A DNA stretch of 64,000 nucleotides from Geobacter sp. AOG1 (lineage in GTDB: Bacteria > Desulfobacterota > Desulfuromonadia > Geobacterales > Geobacteraceae), in NCBI RefSeq assembly GCF_019972315.1, contig NZ_BLIZ01000001.1:2951521-3015520 (forward strand). Direction: 5' to 3'. A program made the position numbers and the translations under genes. Under the pieces are notes generated by a model. It made no database searches and was not told where the DNA came from. It worked only from the letters and a program-made list of their open reading frames with translations. Below, piece after piece: positions 31,023 to 40,009 of this stretch (position 1 is its first letter; each line of letters starts with the position of its first letter).

Positions 31023-32287
31023 CGCGACCGCCCCGCATCCGCCGGCCCTGGGGACGCCCCACCCGCAGCGGCACCCCCTCCCCTTCCACCAACCGATGAA
31101 GACACGGATGCAAACGTTCCCCCAGCCCGCTGATAGAGGCGTGCCAGAGTTTTCCCTCCCGGCTTGCCGTCAACTTTCAATCGTTCCGCCTGCTGAAAGC
31201 CCCGGACAGCATTCTCTGTCGTACTGTCGAAAATGCCGGTCAGGGCGCCGTTATAGTGACCAGTCCCCTTGAGAAGTTGCTGGAGGACCTTTACCCCGCC
31301 GACAGCCTCTTCCTGATTCACAACAGTGCGTTCAGCAGGGGTGATTGAGAGACCTGCCTTCTGTTCCCGTGCTCCAACAGTGCGTTGGGTAAGAAATGCC
31401 ATCACGGCCGCTGCCAGCAGGAGCACGACGAGTACGGCAATGGCGACACGGCTGATCCAAAACGCCGGGCGTCGCTCCTCCCTGTTGACGTCACGAATCG
31501 CCCGCATCGCCATGGCAGGGGAAATTTCTCTGGTCTCCATCGTGTACGCCAGAAGCAACGCCCGGTCACAGACGGCGTTTATCAGTCGGGGGAGCCCCCC
31601 CGAAAACCGGCATATCCTCTTGACCGCGCGAGGCAAAAAGGCGACCGGCTCCCCCCCGTCCGCGGCAACTTTTATCCGGTGACGGATATAGTCATGGACA
31701 TCGTCGAACTCCATCGGTTTCAAATGATAACGGACCGTGATCCGCTGGTTGAGTTGCCGGAGATCCTGACGAGCAAGAAGAGTTTGCAGTTCGGGCTGTC
31801 CCACGAGCACGATCTGGATCAGCTTTGCACGCTCGGTTTCCAGATTGGAAATGAGGCGCACCTGTTCGAGCACGTCGCTCGAAAGATTCTGGGCCTCATC
31901 GATGACAAGGACGACGGTGCGGTCGGCGCGATTCTGTTCGAGAAGGAATTCATTGAGCGACGTGTGTAGTTCGCGTACATCTTGGCTGCTGCAGGGAAGG
32001 CCGTATTCACGGTTGATCTCCTGGTGGAGACCGAGGGGGGAAATGCTCGGATTGAAAATGAGGGCGGTCCGGTGGGTTTCAGGGTCAAGTTGGTTCAGGA
32101 TGGTCCTGATGATGGTCGTCTTGCCGGTTCCCACCTCCCCCGAAAGTTCGATGAACCCGGCACGGGTATCGATGGCAAACAGGAGATGGGCGAATGCCTC
32201 CTGATGATTAGCGCTCAGAAAGAGAAATTCGGGGTTCGGCGTAAGGGCAAACGGTGGCTCGGTAAATCCGAAATGCTCCCAATACAT
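31019..32287 (-). CDS. ExeA-like AAA ATPase with C-terminal peptidoglycan-binding domain
   Basis: 422 residues. A cytoplasmic ATPase domain (about 20-260) has Walker A GEVGTGKTT and Walker B VVLVIDEAQNL. A membrane helix follows (about 280-302), then a periplasmic PG_binding_1 domain (about 325-400, LTGIFDSTTENAVRGFQQAE). This is the architecture of ExeA/GspA, which remodels peptidoglycan for secretin assembly. ATG at 32287 is preferred, AGGGA being six bases upstream. No other secretion genes are in the window. Confidence 0.9.
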   Translation of the reverse strand: MYWEHFGFTEPPFALTPNPEFLFLSANHQEAFAHLLFAIDTRAGFIELSGEVGTGKTTIIRTILNQLDPETHRTALIFNPSISPLGLHQEINREYGLPCSSQDVRELHTSLNEFLLEQNRADRTVVLVIDEAQNLSSDVLEQVRLISNLETERAKLIQIVLVGQPELQTLLARQDLRQLNQRITVRYHLKPMEFDDVHDYIRHRIKVAADGGEPVAFLPRAVKRICRFSGGLPRLINAVCDRALLLAYTMETREISPAMAMRAIRDVNREERRPAFWISRVAIAVLVVLLLAAAVMAFLTQRTVGAREQKAGLSITPAERTVVNQEEAVGGVKVLQQLLKGTGHYNGALTGIFDSTTENAVRGFQQAERLKVDGKPGGKTLARLYQRAGGTFASVSSSVGGRGGGAAAGGASPGPADAGRSR

Positions 32288-32413
32288 GGTCATTCCCTGA
32301 CAGTCGTTTATCGTGAGATGGGAATAACTATTACCACACTTGCCCCTTGCCATAAAGTGCAAAGAGCATCTATTGAATGCTTACACTCTGCAGAGAGACC
32401 CGACTCCCTATGC

Positions 32414-32908
32414 TCAGCCGCCGAGGGGCGCAGCTTTTCCGGCCAGAGTGGGAAGCAATTCCCCCTTCTCATAACGGACAACCAGCCCGTTCAAATCGTC
32501 CTCCACAAGCGCGAGCAGCGGGCTGTCAGGATATTCCCTGGCAAACGTGGACATGTAGCGCGCCGCTTCCAACTGGTTACCGTTCTTGTAGTAGGAACGG
32601 GCCAGCCAGAAAAGAACCACATCCCTGAGGGGACTGTCGGGATATTTTTCCAGCACCCCCCTCAATTTCCCCTGAGACGTGTCGAAATCCTTCTGTTTAT
32701 ACGCCTCGAAGCCGTCTATAAACGACTGACAGTCATCGGGCTGTTCCGCACTGAACGCCGGGATGACAAACGCACAGGATGCTACGACTGCCACCAAGGC
32801 GAGAAAACGGGAAACAACGGGTCTACGGATATGCGGCACAAACCTGCCGTTACTTCCCGACACCTGCACGTGTGACGAGCAACCTACTTCTCCCGCCTCG
32901 GACCCCAT
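32414..32908 (-). CDS. Exported TPR-like protein under riboswitch control
   Basis: 164 residues with an unusually long charged N-terminus before a hydrophobic signal segment (about 33-53, FLALVAVVASCAFVIPAFSA). Two or three TPR-type helices follow (AYKQKDFDTSQGKLRGVLEKY and LARSYYKNGNQLEAARYMSTF). The ATG has AAAGGA eight bases upstream. A GTG at MPHIRR, 27 codons in, would give a more normal signal peptide but lacks a ribosome site. It is the first gene after the GEMM-type riboswitch and precedes the ExeA- and GspB-like genes on the same strand. Confidence 0.8.
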   Translation of the reverse strand: MGSEAGEVGCSSHVQVSGSNGRFVPHIRRPVVSRFLALVAVVASCAFVIPAFSAEQPDDCQSFIDGFEAYKQKDFDTSQGKLRGVLEKYPDSPLRDVVLFWLARSYYKNGNQLEAARYMSTFAREYPDSPLLALVEDDLNGLVVRYEKGELLPTLAGKAAPLGG

Positions 32909-32937
32909 CTCTTTTGTCCTTTCCCCCGGATAAGAAC

Positions 32938-32986
32938 AAAAAATGCCGGGGCCTCGTATCGAAGTTCGATATTTCGGCGACCCGGC
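32938..32986 (-). terminator. Riboswitch expression platform: terminator overlapping the aptamer
   Basis: On the minus strand GCCGGG (from 32986), which also closes the aptamer, can pair with CCCGGC (ending 32944) to form a G+C-rich stem followed at once by a run of T (32943-32938). Because the same bases cannot be in both structures, ligand binding should prevent termination. The start codon of the first gene is about 30 bases further on. Confidence 0.8.
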
Positions 32987-33049
32987 TGTCTCGGTGAGAC
33001 CCTGTAGGCTTTCCGTCCTGCCCTTGCGGACAGTTTAGTATTGTCGTCT
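32968..33049 (-). promoter_or_regulatory. GEMM-I riboswitch, cGAMP-type (c-AMP-GMP)
   Basis: The minus-strand RNA has the GEMM-I pattern: ACGACAATACTAAAC, a stem capped by a GCAA tetraloop, GACGGAAAGCC, a second hairpin (GGGTCT...AGAC), then AGCCGGGTCGCCGAAATATC. From memory this matches the Geobacter cGAMP riboswitches nearly segment by segment. The joining strand has A where c-di-GMP-specific members have the ligand-contacting G (position 20 in Vc2 numbering), the change linked to cGAMP recognition. It precedes the TPR-ExeA-GspB genes. Confidence 0.88.
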
Positions 33050-33127
33050 ATCTATTTGTGTAATAACGGGTTTCAGTCTATCCGTCACGACTGAAAAAAT
33101 CAAGCAAGAATTCCTGATTTCCCGGCA

Positions 33128-34273
33128 TCAGAGAGTGAAGAAGAATACAGCCCCCTTGTCTTTTTCGCCCTCGGCCCAGACCCGGCCGCCATGACGCTGG
33201 ATAATCCTGTACACCGTTGAGAGGCCGATGCCCAACCCGTCTATTTCGTCTTCATGCTGCAGGCGCTGAAAGGGAACAAAAAGCTTTTCCGCATCCTGCT
33301 GTTCGAACCCCTGACCGTTGTCACGTACAAAATAGACGAGATCCTCTTCCTTGTTGATCGTACCGAACTCGATACGGACACCCTTCTTTTTCACGGAATA
33401 CTTCCAGGCGTTGCCGAGCAGATTTTCCAGGACTATCCGCAAAAGGTCCGGATCTCCATATCCGTTGATCCCCTCGACTATACAAAAATCCACCCGTCGC
33501 CCCGGTTCAAGTGCCAGCAGATTGTCCTTGATTTCGTTGGCCATGACGCTGAGGTTCGTCCATCTTTTTACCACTTGCTTTCGCGAGTGTACGGAGAATT
33601 TGAGCAGGGCGCCAGTGAGGTTGTTCATGCGGAGAATCTCCCGGTTAATCACCTGAAGATAGCCTTTGCCCGCGTCGTCTAGGCCTGAGGCATGCATGTC
33701 GAGCAGTACCTGGGAGTAGCCGCTTATGGCGGCCATGGGTGAACGCAGGTCGTGGGCAACGGTGTAGTTGAACGACTCAAGCTCCCGGTTCGCCATTTCA
33801 AGTTCCGCCGCCTTTTTGACAAGCTCTTCATTGAGGTTCCTGATCACGTCGTTTTGCCGGACAATCGCCCGCTCCGACCGGATCAGGGCGAGGGCCTTGT
33901 CTATGACCCGAAAAATCTGTTCCATGTCGATCGGCTTCAGGATGTAATTGCTGATGCCGATCTCGATGGCTTGCAGCAGGTGCTGTGTATTGGTATACGC
34001 GGTCAGGGCAATAATCTCGGTGGCGGGACTCAACGATCTGATTTCCGTCGCCATCCGGATGCCGTCGGTAACCGGCATGTTGATATCGGTAATGACAATT
34101 TCCGGCCGATTTCGCTTGAATGAGTCGAGCCCAGCTTCACCATTCTCGGCGACAAATATCCGTACGTCCGGATAATGGCGGCCGATGATCTCGCCGAGCA
34201 TCTCCCGAGCATCCTGTTCATCTTCCACATAGAGTAAGGATATGCCGTGACCGTCCGGATCAATTGTCCCCAT
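33128..34273 (-). CDS. Receiver-histidine kinase hybrid (response regulator with kinase output)
   Basis: 381 residues: an N-terminal receiver domain (about 8-125) with acidic pair YVEDEQ and phospho-Asp in VITDINMP; a coiled coil; a HisKA domain with AHDLRSPMAAISGY (His about 180); and a HATPase (ENLLGNAWKYS, DNGQGFEQQD, DGLGIGLST). Receiver-first hybrid kinases pass signals between two-component proteins. The ATG overlaps the end of the upstream sensor kinase, with GAGGT before it, so the two probably act together. No DNA-binding output lies nearby. Confidence 0.9.
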   Translation of the reverse strand: MGTIDPDGHGISLLYVEDEQDAREMLGEIIGRHYPDVRIFVAENGEAGLDSFKRNRPEIVITDINMPVTDGIRMATEIRSLSPATEIIALTAYTNTQHLLQAIEIGISNYILKPIDMEQIFRVIDKALALIRSERAIVRQNDVIRNLNEELVKKAAELEMANRELESFNYTVAHDLRSPMAAISGYSQVLLDMHASGLDDAGKGYLQVINREILRMNNLTGALLKFSVHSRKQVVKRWTNLSVMANEIKDNLLALEPGRRVDFCIVEGINGYGDPDLLRIVLENLLGNAWKYSVKKKGVRIEFGTINKEEDLVYFVRDNGQGFEQQDAEKLFVPFQRLQHEDEIDGLGIGLSTVYRIIQRHGGRVWAEGEKDKGAVFFFTL

Positions 34274-37200
34274 ATTTAACCTCAATCCTGAACATGGCGC
34301 CTCCCTGACTGTTGGAAGCAATCAGTCTCCCCCCCATGTTCCGTTCGATGATGGTTTTCGCCATGTACAGGCCGATCCCGGTCCCCTTGTCCGGCCCCTT
34401 GGTGGTAAAATAAGGATCAAATATTTTCTCCATGATCTCGTCAGGGATGCCGCCGCCATTATCGGAGATGACGACGACCGCGTTGCCGTCTTCCTTTTGC
34501 GACTGTATCCGCACCTGACCATTGGCAACTGACCGTTCTTGGAGAACGTCTCTGGCGTTGACCAGGATATTCAGGATTGCCTGGGAAAATTCATTGGCAT
34601 ACCCGTTGATGATTGTATCGACAGAAGTGTCCACCTCCAGGTTGATGAACTGGGACTTGAAGTTCGCATCGATAAGCGCGACAGATTGCTTGACCGCGGT
34701 ATTGATACTGAAGGGGGACATTTCCTTGTCCGGTTTGAAGAAATCCCGGAAATCCTCAATCGTATGCGACATGTGCTTGATCAGCGCCATTGCCTTTTGG
34801 GTGCTGCTCTCCAGAAAGTCCCCATTGAATTCGCCCAGTTCGTAATAATACTTCATCTGCTGGATGATGAGGCCGAGGGTATTGAGTGGCTGCCGCCACT
34901 GGTGGGCGATATTGCCGATCATCTCTCCCATGGCCGCCTGTCGCCCCTGCTGAATCATGATGCGTTCCCTGGCGCGCAGTTCCTCGATGGCCTGAAGACG
35001 TTCCAGGGTTTCCCTCTGCAGGGCCGCTTCCGCCTCCCGACGGCGGGCTGTCGTGTTGAGATTGTCGAGAGCAAAAGAGACGTTCGCGGACATCTGCTCG
35101 AGAAGATCGATCATGTCGACATCGAAGAAATCCCTTTCTCCCGCATAGAGGGTCAAGGCGCCGATGACAGCACCCTCAAGCCTGAGGGGAGTTGCCGCTG
35201 AAGACATGATTCCGTAGGTACGTGCCCGCTCATGCCAGGGAGCGGTGCGGGGGTCATGTTCGTAGTCGTTGCAGATGCAACTCTTCCCTTCACGAATGAC
35301 GGTACCGGTCGGCCCCCATCCCCCGGGCTCGTCCCTGGCCGTTACCCGGATGCCGTCCAGATAACCGGTAAGGCCAGCAGATGCAGCGACCTCAACGGCT
35401 CCTGTTGCCACATCCAGCAAACCGATCCAGGCAAGACGAAAATTGCCGCTCTCGACCGCAATCCGGCAGATGTCACGGAACAGGGCCTCCCGGTCCGTAG
35501 CGCGGACAATGGCAAGGCCGGTTCCGCTGAGGGCGGCATGAATGCGGTTTAACCGGGTAAGGCGTTCTTCATCGGCCTTGCGCTCAGTTATGTCGGTGTG
35601 GGAGCCTGCCAGTCGGGTCGGCTTTCCGTCGGCATCACGGACACAGGTGCCGCGGGTCAGTATCCAGCGGTAGCTGCCATCCTTGTGGCGAAGCCGGTAT
35701 TCCAACTGGTATTCGGTTGTGTTGCCGGCCAGATAGTCGTTAATTGTGTCAATGGAACGCTGGTAATCGTCGGGATGAATAAGGTCCTTCCACTCCCTGA
35801 CAATATCTGTGATTTCGTCGTCGCCATAGCCGAGCATGCTCTTCCAACGGGGCGAAACAAACGCGGTGCCATGTTCGATATCCCAATCCCAGATGCCGTC
35901 ATTGGCCCCTTCAACAGCCAGGATATAACGTTCCTTGCTCTTGCGGAGCGCGGTTTCCACCCTTTGGCGCTCGGCGACTTCTTCTTGGATACGTTCGATG
36001 GTTATTATCAGGTCCGCGGTCCGCGACGCAACCCGCTTCTCCAACTCTTCGTTGGCACGCACCAACCTTTCCTGGACCAGTTTCAGGGCGGTGATATCGT
36101 TGATGTACAGGCGGACAGCCTGGTGCTGCGAGGTATGGTACACATTTACCTGATACGCCAGGTTGTCGATCTCCAGTTCCCGAATCCACTGGTGTACCTC
36201 TCCCGCGTTAATCGATGCCAGAATTTCGTGTATGTCCGACGGGAGAAGAACGTGAACGTCACCGGCGCCGATACTGTTCACGATTTCCTGCGCGGCACGG
36301 TTACAGAAGGTCACCCGGCCAGCCATGTCCAGCTCGACAATCGGGTTCGGGTTCAGTTGCGGGAACGTTGCGAGACGTTCGATTTCGGCAGTCGTTCGCT
36401 TCCGCTCCATTGCGATGGCGACCATGTCGGCTACAGCCCGCATGAGCGCAAGTTCGTCGTCCGAGAAGCTGTCATTCCTGCGCGTGCCAAAGGAGAGTGT
36501 CCCGATTACTCTCCCCTGGGCCATCAACGGATGACAGGCATAGGCACGAATACCGAAGGATTTCACCAAGTCCGTTCGCGGATCGGCCGTTTGCTGGATA
36601 TCTTCAGCCACTATCCTGCAAGCATCACGGGCAGCACAGCCACAGACGGCTACTCCGTATTCAAGCCACTCGATCTCGGCCTGCGTCTCTTCCGGGATGC
36701 CGGCGCAGGCATTGAGGTGCAGACACTGCCGGACATCATCGACCAGGAAATTGAAAAAAGCGTCACACTCCAGAAAGTCCATGACTTCCCTGCAGAGAGA
36801 ATCGACGATGACCTGGGGCGTCTCGCTTTCCAGCAGTCGGCGGGCGGTCCTGGAGAGCAGGTCGAGCCGCTGGTTGCTCTTGACCAGCTCCTTCTGCGTG
36901 TGTTTAAAACGGCTGATGTCAAGATTGATGCCCGCCCAGCAGAGGATTTTGCCCAACTCATTCTTCACCGCCACACCACGTGCAAGAATGTCGTGATATT
37001 CCCCGTCCACGCCGAGATAGCGATGCTCGATATCCCACGTACCACCGGTGCGCACGCATTCTTTCCAGGCCTCGACAGTCTTTTCTGCGTCATCGGGGTG
37101 CAGCACGTCACCCCACCCGAAGCTTGAGCACTGTTCCTGTGTCATCCCCACCAATGCGAGGAAACTTTCGCTGGCGTAGATATTGCGGCCGTCGGGTGCG

Positions 37201-37379
37201 CAGACCCAGACACCGTACTCTATCGATTCACCTATGGCGCGATAGACAGCATCATCCGCGATAGCATCCGCGTTCTTTTGCCGTGCCGCACGCAAGGCAT
37301 GTTCCGCTTCGTCTAGACGACCTTGAAGCGTACCTATCTCGGCGAGTAATTCTTCACGGGTTCTTTTATCGGTTTCCAT
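34260..37379 (-). CDS. Multi-PAS/GAF sensor histidine kinase
   Basis: 1039 residues, without membrane segments, hence cytoplasmic. Order: PAS (about 40-150), GAF (about 185-330), PAS (about 345-415), coiled coil, PAS with PAC (about 490-600), GAF (about 615-775), a long helix, a dimerisation domain with the phospho-His in NIAHQWRQPLN (about 820), and a HATPase (NILVNARD, DNGGGIPDE, GTGIGLYMAK). The HQWRQPL type of H-box is common in deltaproteobacteria. ATG at 37379 has AAGG seven bases upstream. It overlaps the receiver-kinase gene by 14 bases. Confidence 0.92.
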   Translation of the reverse strand: METDKRTREELLAEIGTLQGRLDEAEHALRAARQKNADAIADDAVYRAIGESIEYGVWVCAPDGRNIYASESFLALVGMTQEQCSSFGWGDVLHPDDAEKTVEAWKECVRTGGTWDIEHRYLGVDGEYHDILARGVAVKNELGKILCWAGINLDISRFKHTQKELVKSNQRLDLLSRTARRLLESETPQVIVDSLCREVMDFLECDAFFNFLVDDVRQCLHLNACAGIPEETQAEIEWLEYGVAVCGCAARDACRIVAEDIQQTADPRTDLVKSFGIRAYACHPLMAQGRVIGTLSFGTRRNDSFSDDELALMRAVADMVAIAMERKRTTAEIERLATFPQLNPNPIVELDMAGRVTFCNRAAQEIVNSIGAGDVHVLLPSDIHEILASINAGEVHQWIRELEIDNLAYQVNVYHTSQHQAVRLYINDITALKLVQERLVRANEELEKRVASRTADLIITIERIQEEVAERQRVETALRKSKERYILAVEGANDGIWDWDIEHGTAFVSPRWKSMLGYGDDEITDIVREWKDLIHPDDYQRSIDTINDYLAGNTTEYQLEYRLRHKDGSYRWILTRGTCVRDADGKPTRLAGSHTDITERKADEERLTRLNRIHAALSGTGLAIVRATDREALFRDICRIAVESGNFRLAWIGLLDVATGAVEVAASAGLTGYLDGIRVTARDEPGGWGPTGTVIREGKSCICNDYEHDPRTAPWHERARTYGIMSSAATPLRLEGAVIGALTLYAGERDFFDVDMIDLLEQMSANVSFALDNLNTTARRREAEAALQRETLERLQAIEELRARERIMIQQGRQAAMGEMIGNIAHQWRQPLNTLGLIIQQMKYYYELGEFNGDFLESSTQKAMALIKHMSHTIEDFRDFFKPDKEMSPFSINTAVKQSVALIDANFKSQFINLEVDTSVDTIINGYANEFSQAILNILVNARDVLQERSVANGQVRIQSQKEDGNAVVVISDNGGGIPDEIMEKIFDPYFTTKGPDKGTGIGLYMAKTIIERNMGGRLIASNSQGGAMFRIEVKYGDN

Positions 37380-37512
37380 GGTGACCTTCATCGTTCAGTT
37401 GTGCAATGGTTGTAGAACCTCTAGGGGAATGACTCTCTGGCACGTATACAGTATCAATGCTCCCAGATATAACGAAGTCAGTATAAACCATGCACAGTGC
37501 TTCGCACAACTG

Positions 37513-38616
37513 TCATTCGGCGGAGAAGGGGCGAAACATCACCCCCAGAGACTTCGCAAGTGCCTTGTGAGCTATGCAACCGCGATACGTGTTGAGTGCG
37601 CCGGCCAGTGCCGGTTCCTCCTTAAGTGCTCTGTCGATTCCTCGGTCGGCGAGGACTTTCACATACGGAAGAGTGGCGTTGGTAAGCGCCAGCGTCGATG
37701 TCCAGGGGTAGGCACCGGGCATGTTGGCCACAGTGTAGTGGATAATGCCGTCCACATCGTAGACCGGATCGTCGTGGGTGGTGGGACGACTCGTTTCTGC
37801 ACACCCACCCTGGTCAATGGAGACATCGACGAGTACACACCCGCGTTTCATGACCCTGAGCATCTCCCGGGGAATCAACACCGGTGTCTTCCCCCCGGGA
37901 ACCAGGATAGCTCCGATGACGAGGTCGGCCTCCCGGATCTCTTCCCGGAGAGTCTGTTCATAGAGAACGAGAGTTTTCACCCTGCCGGGAAAGAGTTCCT
38001 CCACTCTTTGTAATCTGTCGATCCCCCTGTTGAGCACGGTCGTGTCCATGCCGAGGCCGATGCTTGCGCGGACGGCATTCGTACCGACCATACCGGCGCC
38101 CAGAACCAGCGCTCGCGCTGGTTTCACACCCGTTGCCCCATACGCCAGCACCCCCGTTCCGCCATGGATCCTTTGCAGATAAAAAGCCCCCATGAGTGGT
38201 GCCATCCTCCCGGCGATCTCGCTCATGGGGGAGAGGAGCGGCAGGGTTCCATGTTCTTCGAGCGTCTCGTAGCCGATCGCCGTCACCCCCCTGGTGAGGA
38301 GAATTTCAGTCAGCGCGGAATTGGGAGCGAGATGGAGGTAGGTGAAGAGTGCCTGTCCCTCCCGGAGAAGGTCGTACTCGCCGGGAATGGGTTCTTTGAC
38401 CTTGACGATCAATTCGCTCCTGCCGAACAGCTCTTCCCTGGTGCATACTGCAGCCCCCGCCTGCAGGTACGCATCATCACCAAAGCCGCTTCCGTCCCCG
38501 GCCCCCGCCTCAACAAGCACGGTATGCCCGTCCACCGTCAAATCGGCTGCGCCGGCTGGTGTCAGGCTAATCCGGTATTCGTGCCGTTTTATCTCCTTCG
38601 GTACGCCGATGATCAT
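37513..38616 (-). CDS. ald: Alanine dehydrogenase
   Basis: 367 residues. It interconverts L-alanine and pyruvate + ammonia with NAD. It opens MIIGVPKEIKRHEYRISLTP; the substrate-binding region has SPMSEIAGRMAP and the NAD fold LVLGAGMVGTNAVRASIGLGM. Full length. ATG overlaps the stop of the small upstream gene (ATGA), with GGGGGAAG as ribosome site. Confidence 0.95.
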   Translation of the reverse strand: MIIGVPKEIKRHEYRISLTPAGAADLTVDGHTVLVEAGAGDGSGFGDDAYLQAGAAVCTREELFGRSELIVKVKEPIPGEYDLLREGQALFTYLHLAPNSALTEILLTRGVTAIGYETLEEHGTLPLLSPMSEIAGRMAPLMGAFYLQRIHGGTGVLAYGATGVKPARALVLGAGMVGTNAVRASIGLGMDTTVLNRGIDRLQRVEELFPGRVKTLVLYEQTLREEIREADLVIGAILVPGGKTPVLIPREMLRVMKRGCVLVDVSIDQGGCAETSRPTTHDDPVYDVDGIIHYTVANMPGAYPWTSTLALTNATLPYVKVLADRGIDRALKEEPALAGALNTYRGCIAHKALAKSLGVMFRPFSAE

Positions 38617-38867
38617 CTTCCCCCCCCATGCGAAACCGTTTCAATGTCCCGCGCCGCCATCAACTCCCAGCCATCGGCATGCGTGTCGTGTCGCAGAAGA
38701 TATATCTTGCCATCGTCCGCAAGCACCTTGAAACAGGTATAGTCAGGATCGTACCAACGATCGACAATCTCCCTGATCGTGAAGGTCAGTCCATTACGCA
38801 AAAACGAGACCGGTCTCTCATCCCCTTTGTAACCGGCATAGGTCTGAACGGTAATCCGCGTTTCCAT
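38613..38867 (-). CDS. Small conserved-type hypothetical protein
   Basis: 84 residues starting METRITVQTYAGYKG. Predicted to be soluble and mostly beta, with a GLTFTIREIVDRWY segment and a following DYTCFKVLADDGKIYLLRH, which suggests a small barrel. I do not recognise a functional family. It is wedged between the flavin reductase and ald with a four-base overlap into ald, so it is expressed with them. Confidence 0.7.
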   Translation of the reverse strand: METRITVQTYAGYKGDERPVSFLRNGLTFTIREIVDRWYDPDYTCFKVLADDGKIYLLRHDTHADGWELMAARDIETVSHGGGR

Positions 38868-38884
38868 CTTCGCGCCCCCTGGTA

Positions 38885-40009
38885 TCAATGAGATCGGAGC
38901 GTCTCCTGCCAGGTATGGAGAAACCAGCGGTCCAGAACGACATGGCGGGCAAACCAGTTAGAGGAGAGAAGTCTTGCGCCGAGAAAACGCAACACCCCGG
39001 AGGAAAGTCGCGTAGAGGGGATTTTCATGCTTCCGCTGCCGAAACGGGTGGCCAGCCTTGCCGCATACGGTTCCAGGTTGACAGACCGATAATCGCCCTT
39101 TGCCGCCAGAATGGTATCCGCAGCCAGCAGTGCCGATTCGATCGCGGGGAGGATACCTTCGCCGCTTTGCGGCTGGGCAAGCCCGGCCGCATCACCGATC
39201 AGCAACGCTCCATCACCCACGCACGTGCGCCCCCCCTGCCGCTGATACACAAGATAGGCATGTCCCTGGAAACCGCCGGCAACACCTGTTGTCAGATACC
39301 CCCGCTGTACGAGAAACGTGCAAAAGTCCCGCGTATGGCGGCTGAGATGTTGCCGGTCCATCCGTCCCAGGCCGATGTTGAGAAACCTCCCTTTCCGGAA
39401 AAGCCACCCGTAGCCTTTCATATCCCGGCTGAAAAACAGTGCCGGCGTATCGACTGGGACGCGACAGAGACGCTCCTGCTCCTGGCTCATGGCAAACTCT
39501 ACAGCCTGTGCAACTATAACGTCCTCTCTGCCGATTTTTGCACCTAAGAGGCGTGCAACCGGACAATGATGGCCACCCGCACCAACCACAAGTCGGGCTC
39601 TGATCCGTCCGTTCACAAGCCACCCGCCGTCGTACCGGGCCAGCGTTGTTACCGGTGTGCCCAGTTCCTGGCGTACGGCACTTCGCTGCAGGAGGTACTG
39701 ATCGAACTCACAGCGTCGAATGCCGTAGCTGACTGTTTTGCCATAGGGGATAACAACCTCGACTCCATCCATGAGGCCTGTGCGGAAGCTGCTGATCTCC
39801 TGAAGCACCCGTCCCCGACAATAGTCCTCCTGATCGATTGCCAACGTTGTGAGCACCGCAGGCGTTATCCAGCCGGCACACGGCTTGTCCCGCGGAAACT
39901 CAGCCTTGTCCAGCAGCAGGACATCAAGCCCGGCCTGTCGCAGTTTCCCGGCACAGGTCGACCCTGCCGGCCCGCCACCGACGATGAGGACATCACAGGT
40001 TTCCATCAC
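38885..40009 (-). CDS. Geranylgeranyl reductase-family FAD-dependent oxidoreductase
   Basis: 374 residues. The N-terminal FAD fold is VLIVGGGPAGSTCAGKLRQAG. DKPCAGW follows near residue 42, and the second FAD motif is VGDGALLIGDAAGLAQPQSGEG (about 270-290, GDAAG). This is the pattern of geranylgeranyl or halogenase-like reductases acting on polyprenyl chains. The substrate here is unknown. Its start overlaps the end of the cyclopropane-type synthase by four bases, which suggests a joint role in lipid modification. Confidence 0.82.
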   Translation of the reverse strand: MMETCDVLIVGGGPAGSTCAGKLRQAGLDVLLLDKAEFPRDKPCAGWITPAVLTTLAIDQEDYCRGRVLQEISSFRTGLMDGVEVVIPYGKTVSYGIRRCEFDQYLLQRSAVRQELGTPVTTLARYDGGWLVNGRIRARLVVGAGGHHCPVARLLGAKIGREDVIVAQAVEFAMSQEQERLCRVPVDTPALFFSRDMKGYGWLFRKGRFLNIGLGRMDRQHLSRHTRDFCTFLVQRGYLTTGVAGGFQGHAYLVYQRQGGRTCVGDGALLIGDAAGLAQPQSGEGILPAIESALLAADTILAAKGDYRSVNLEPYAARLATRFGSGSMKIPSTRLSSGVLRFLGARLLSSNWFARHVVLDRWFLHTWQETLRSH

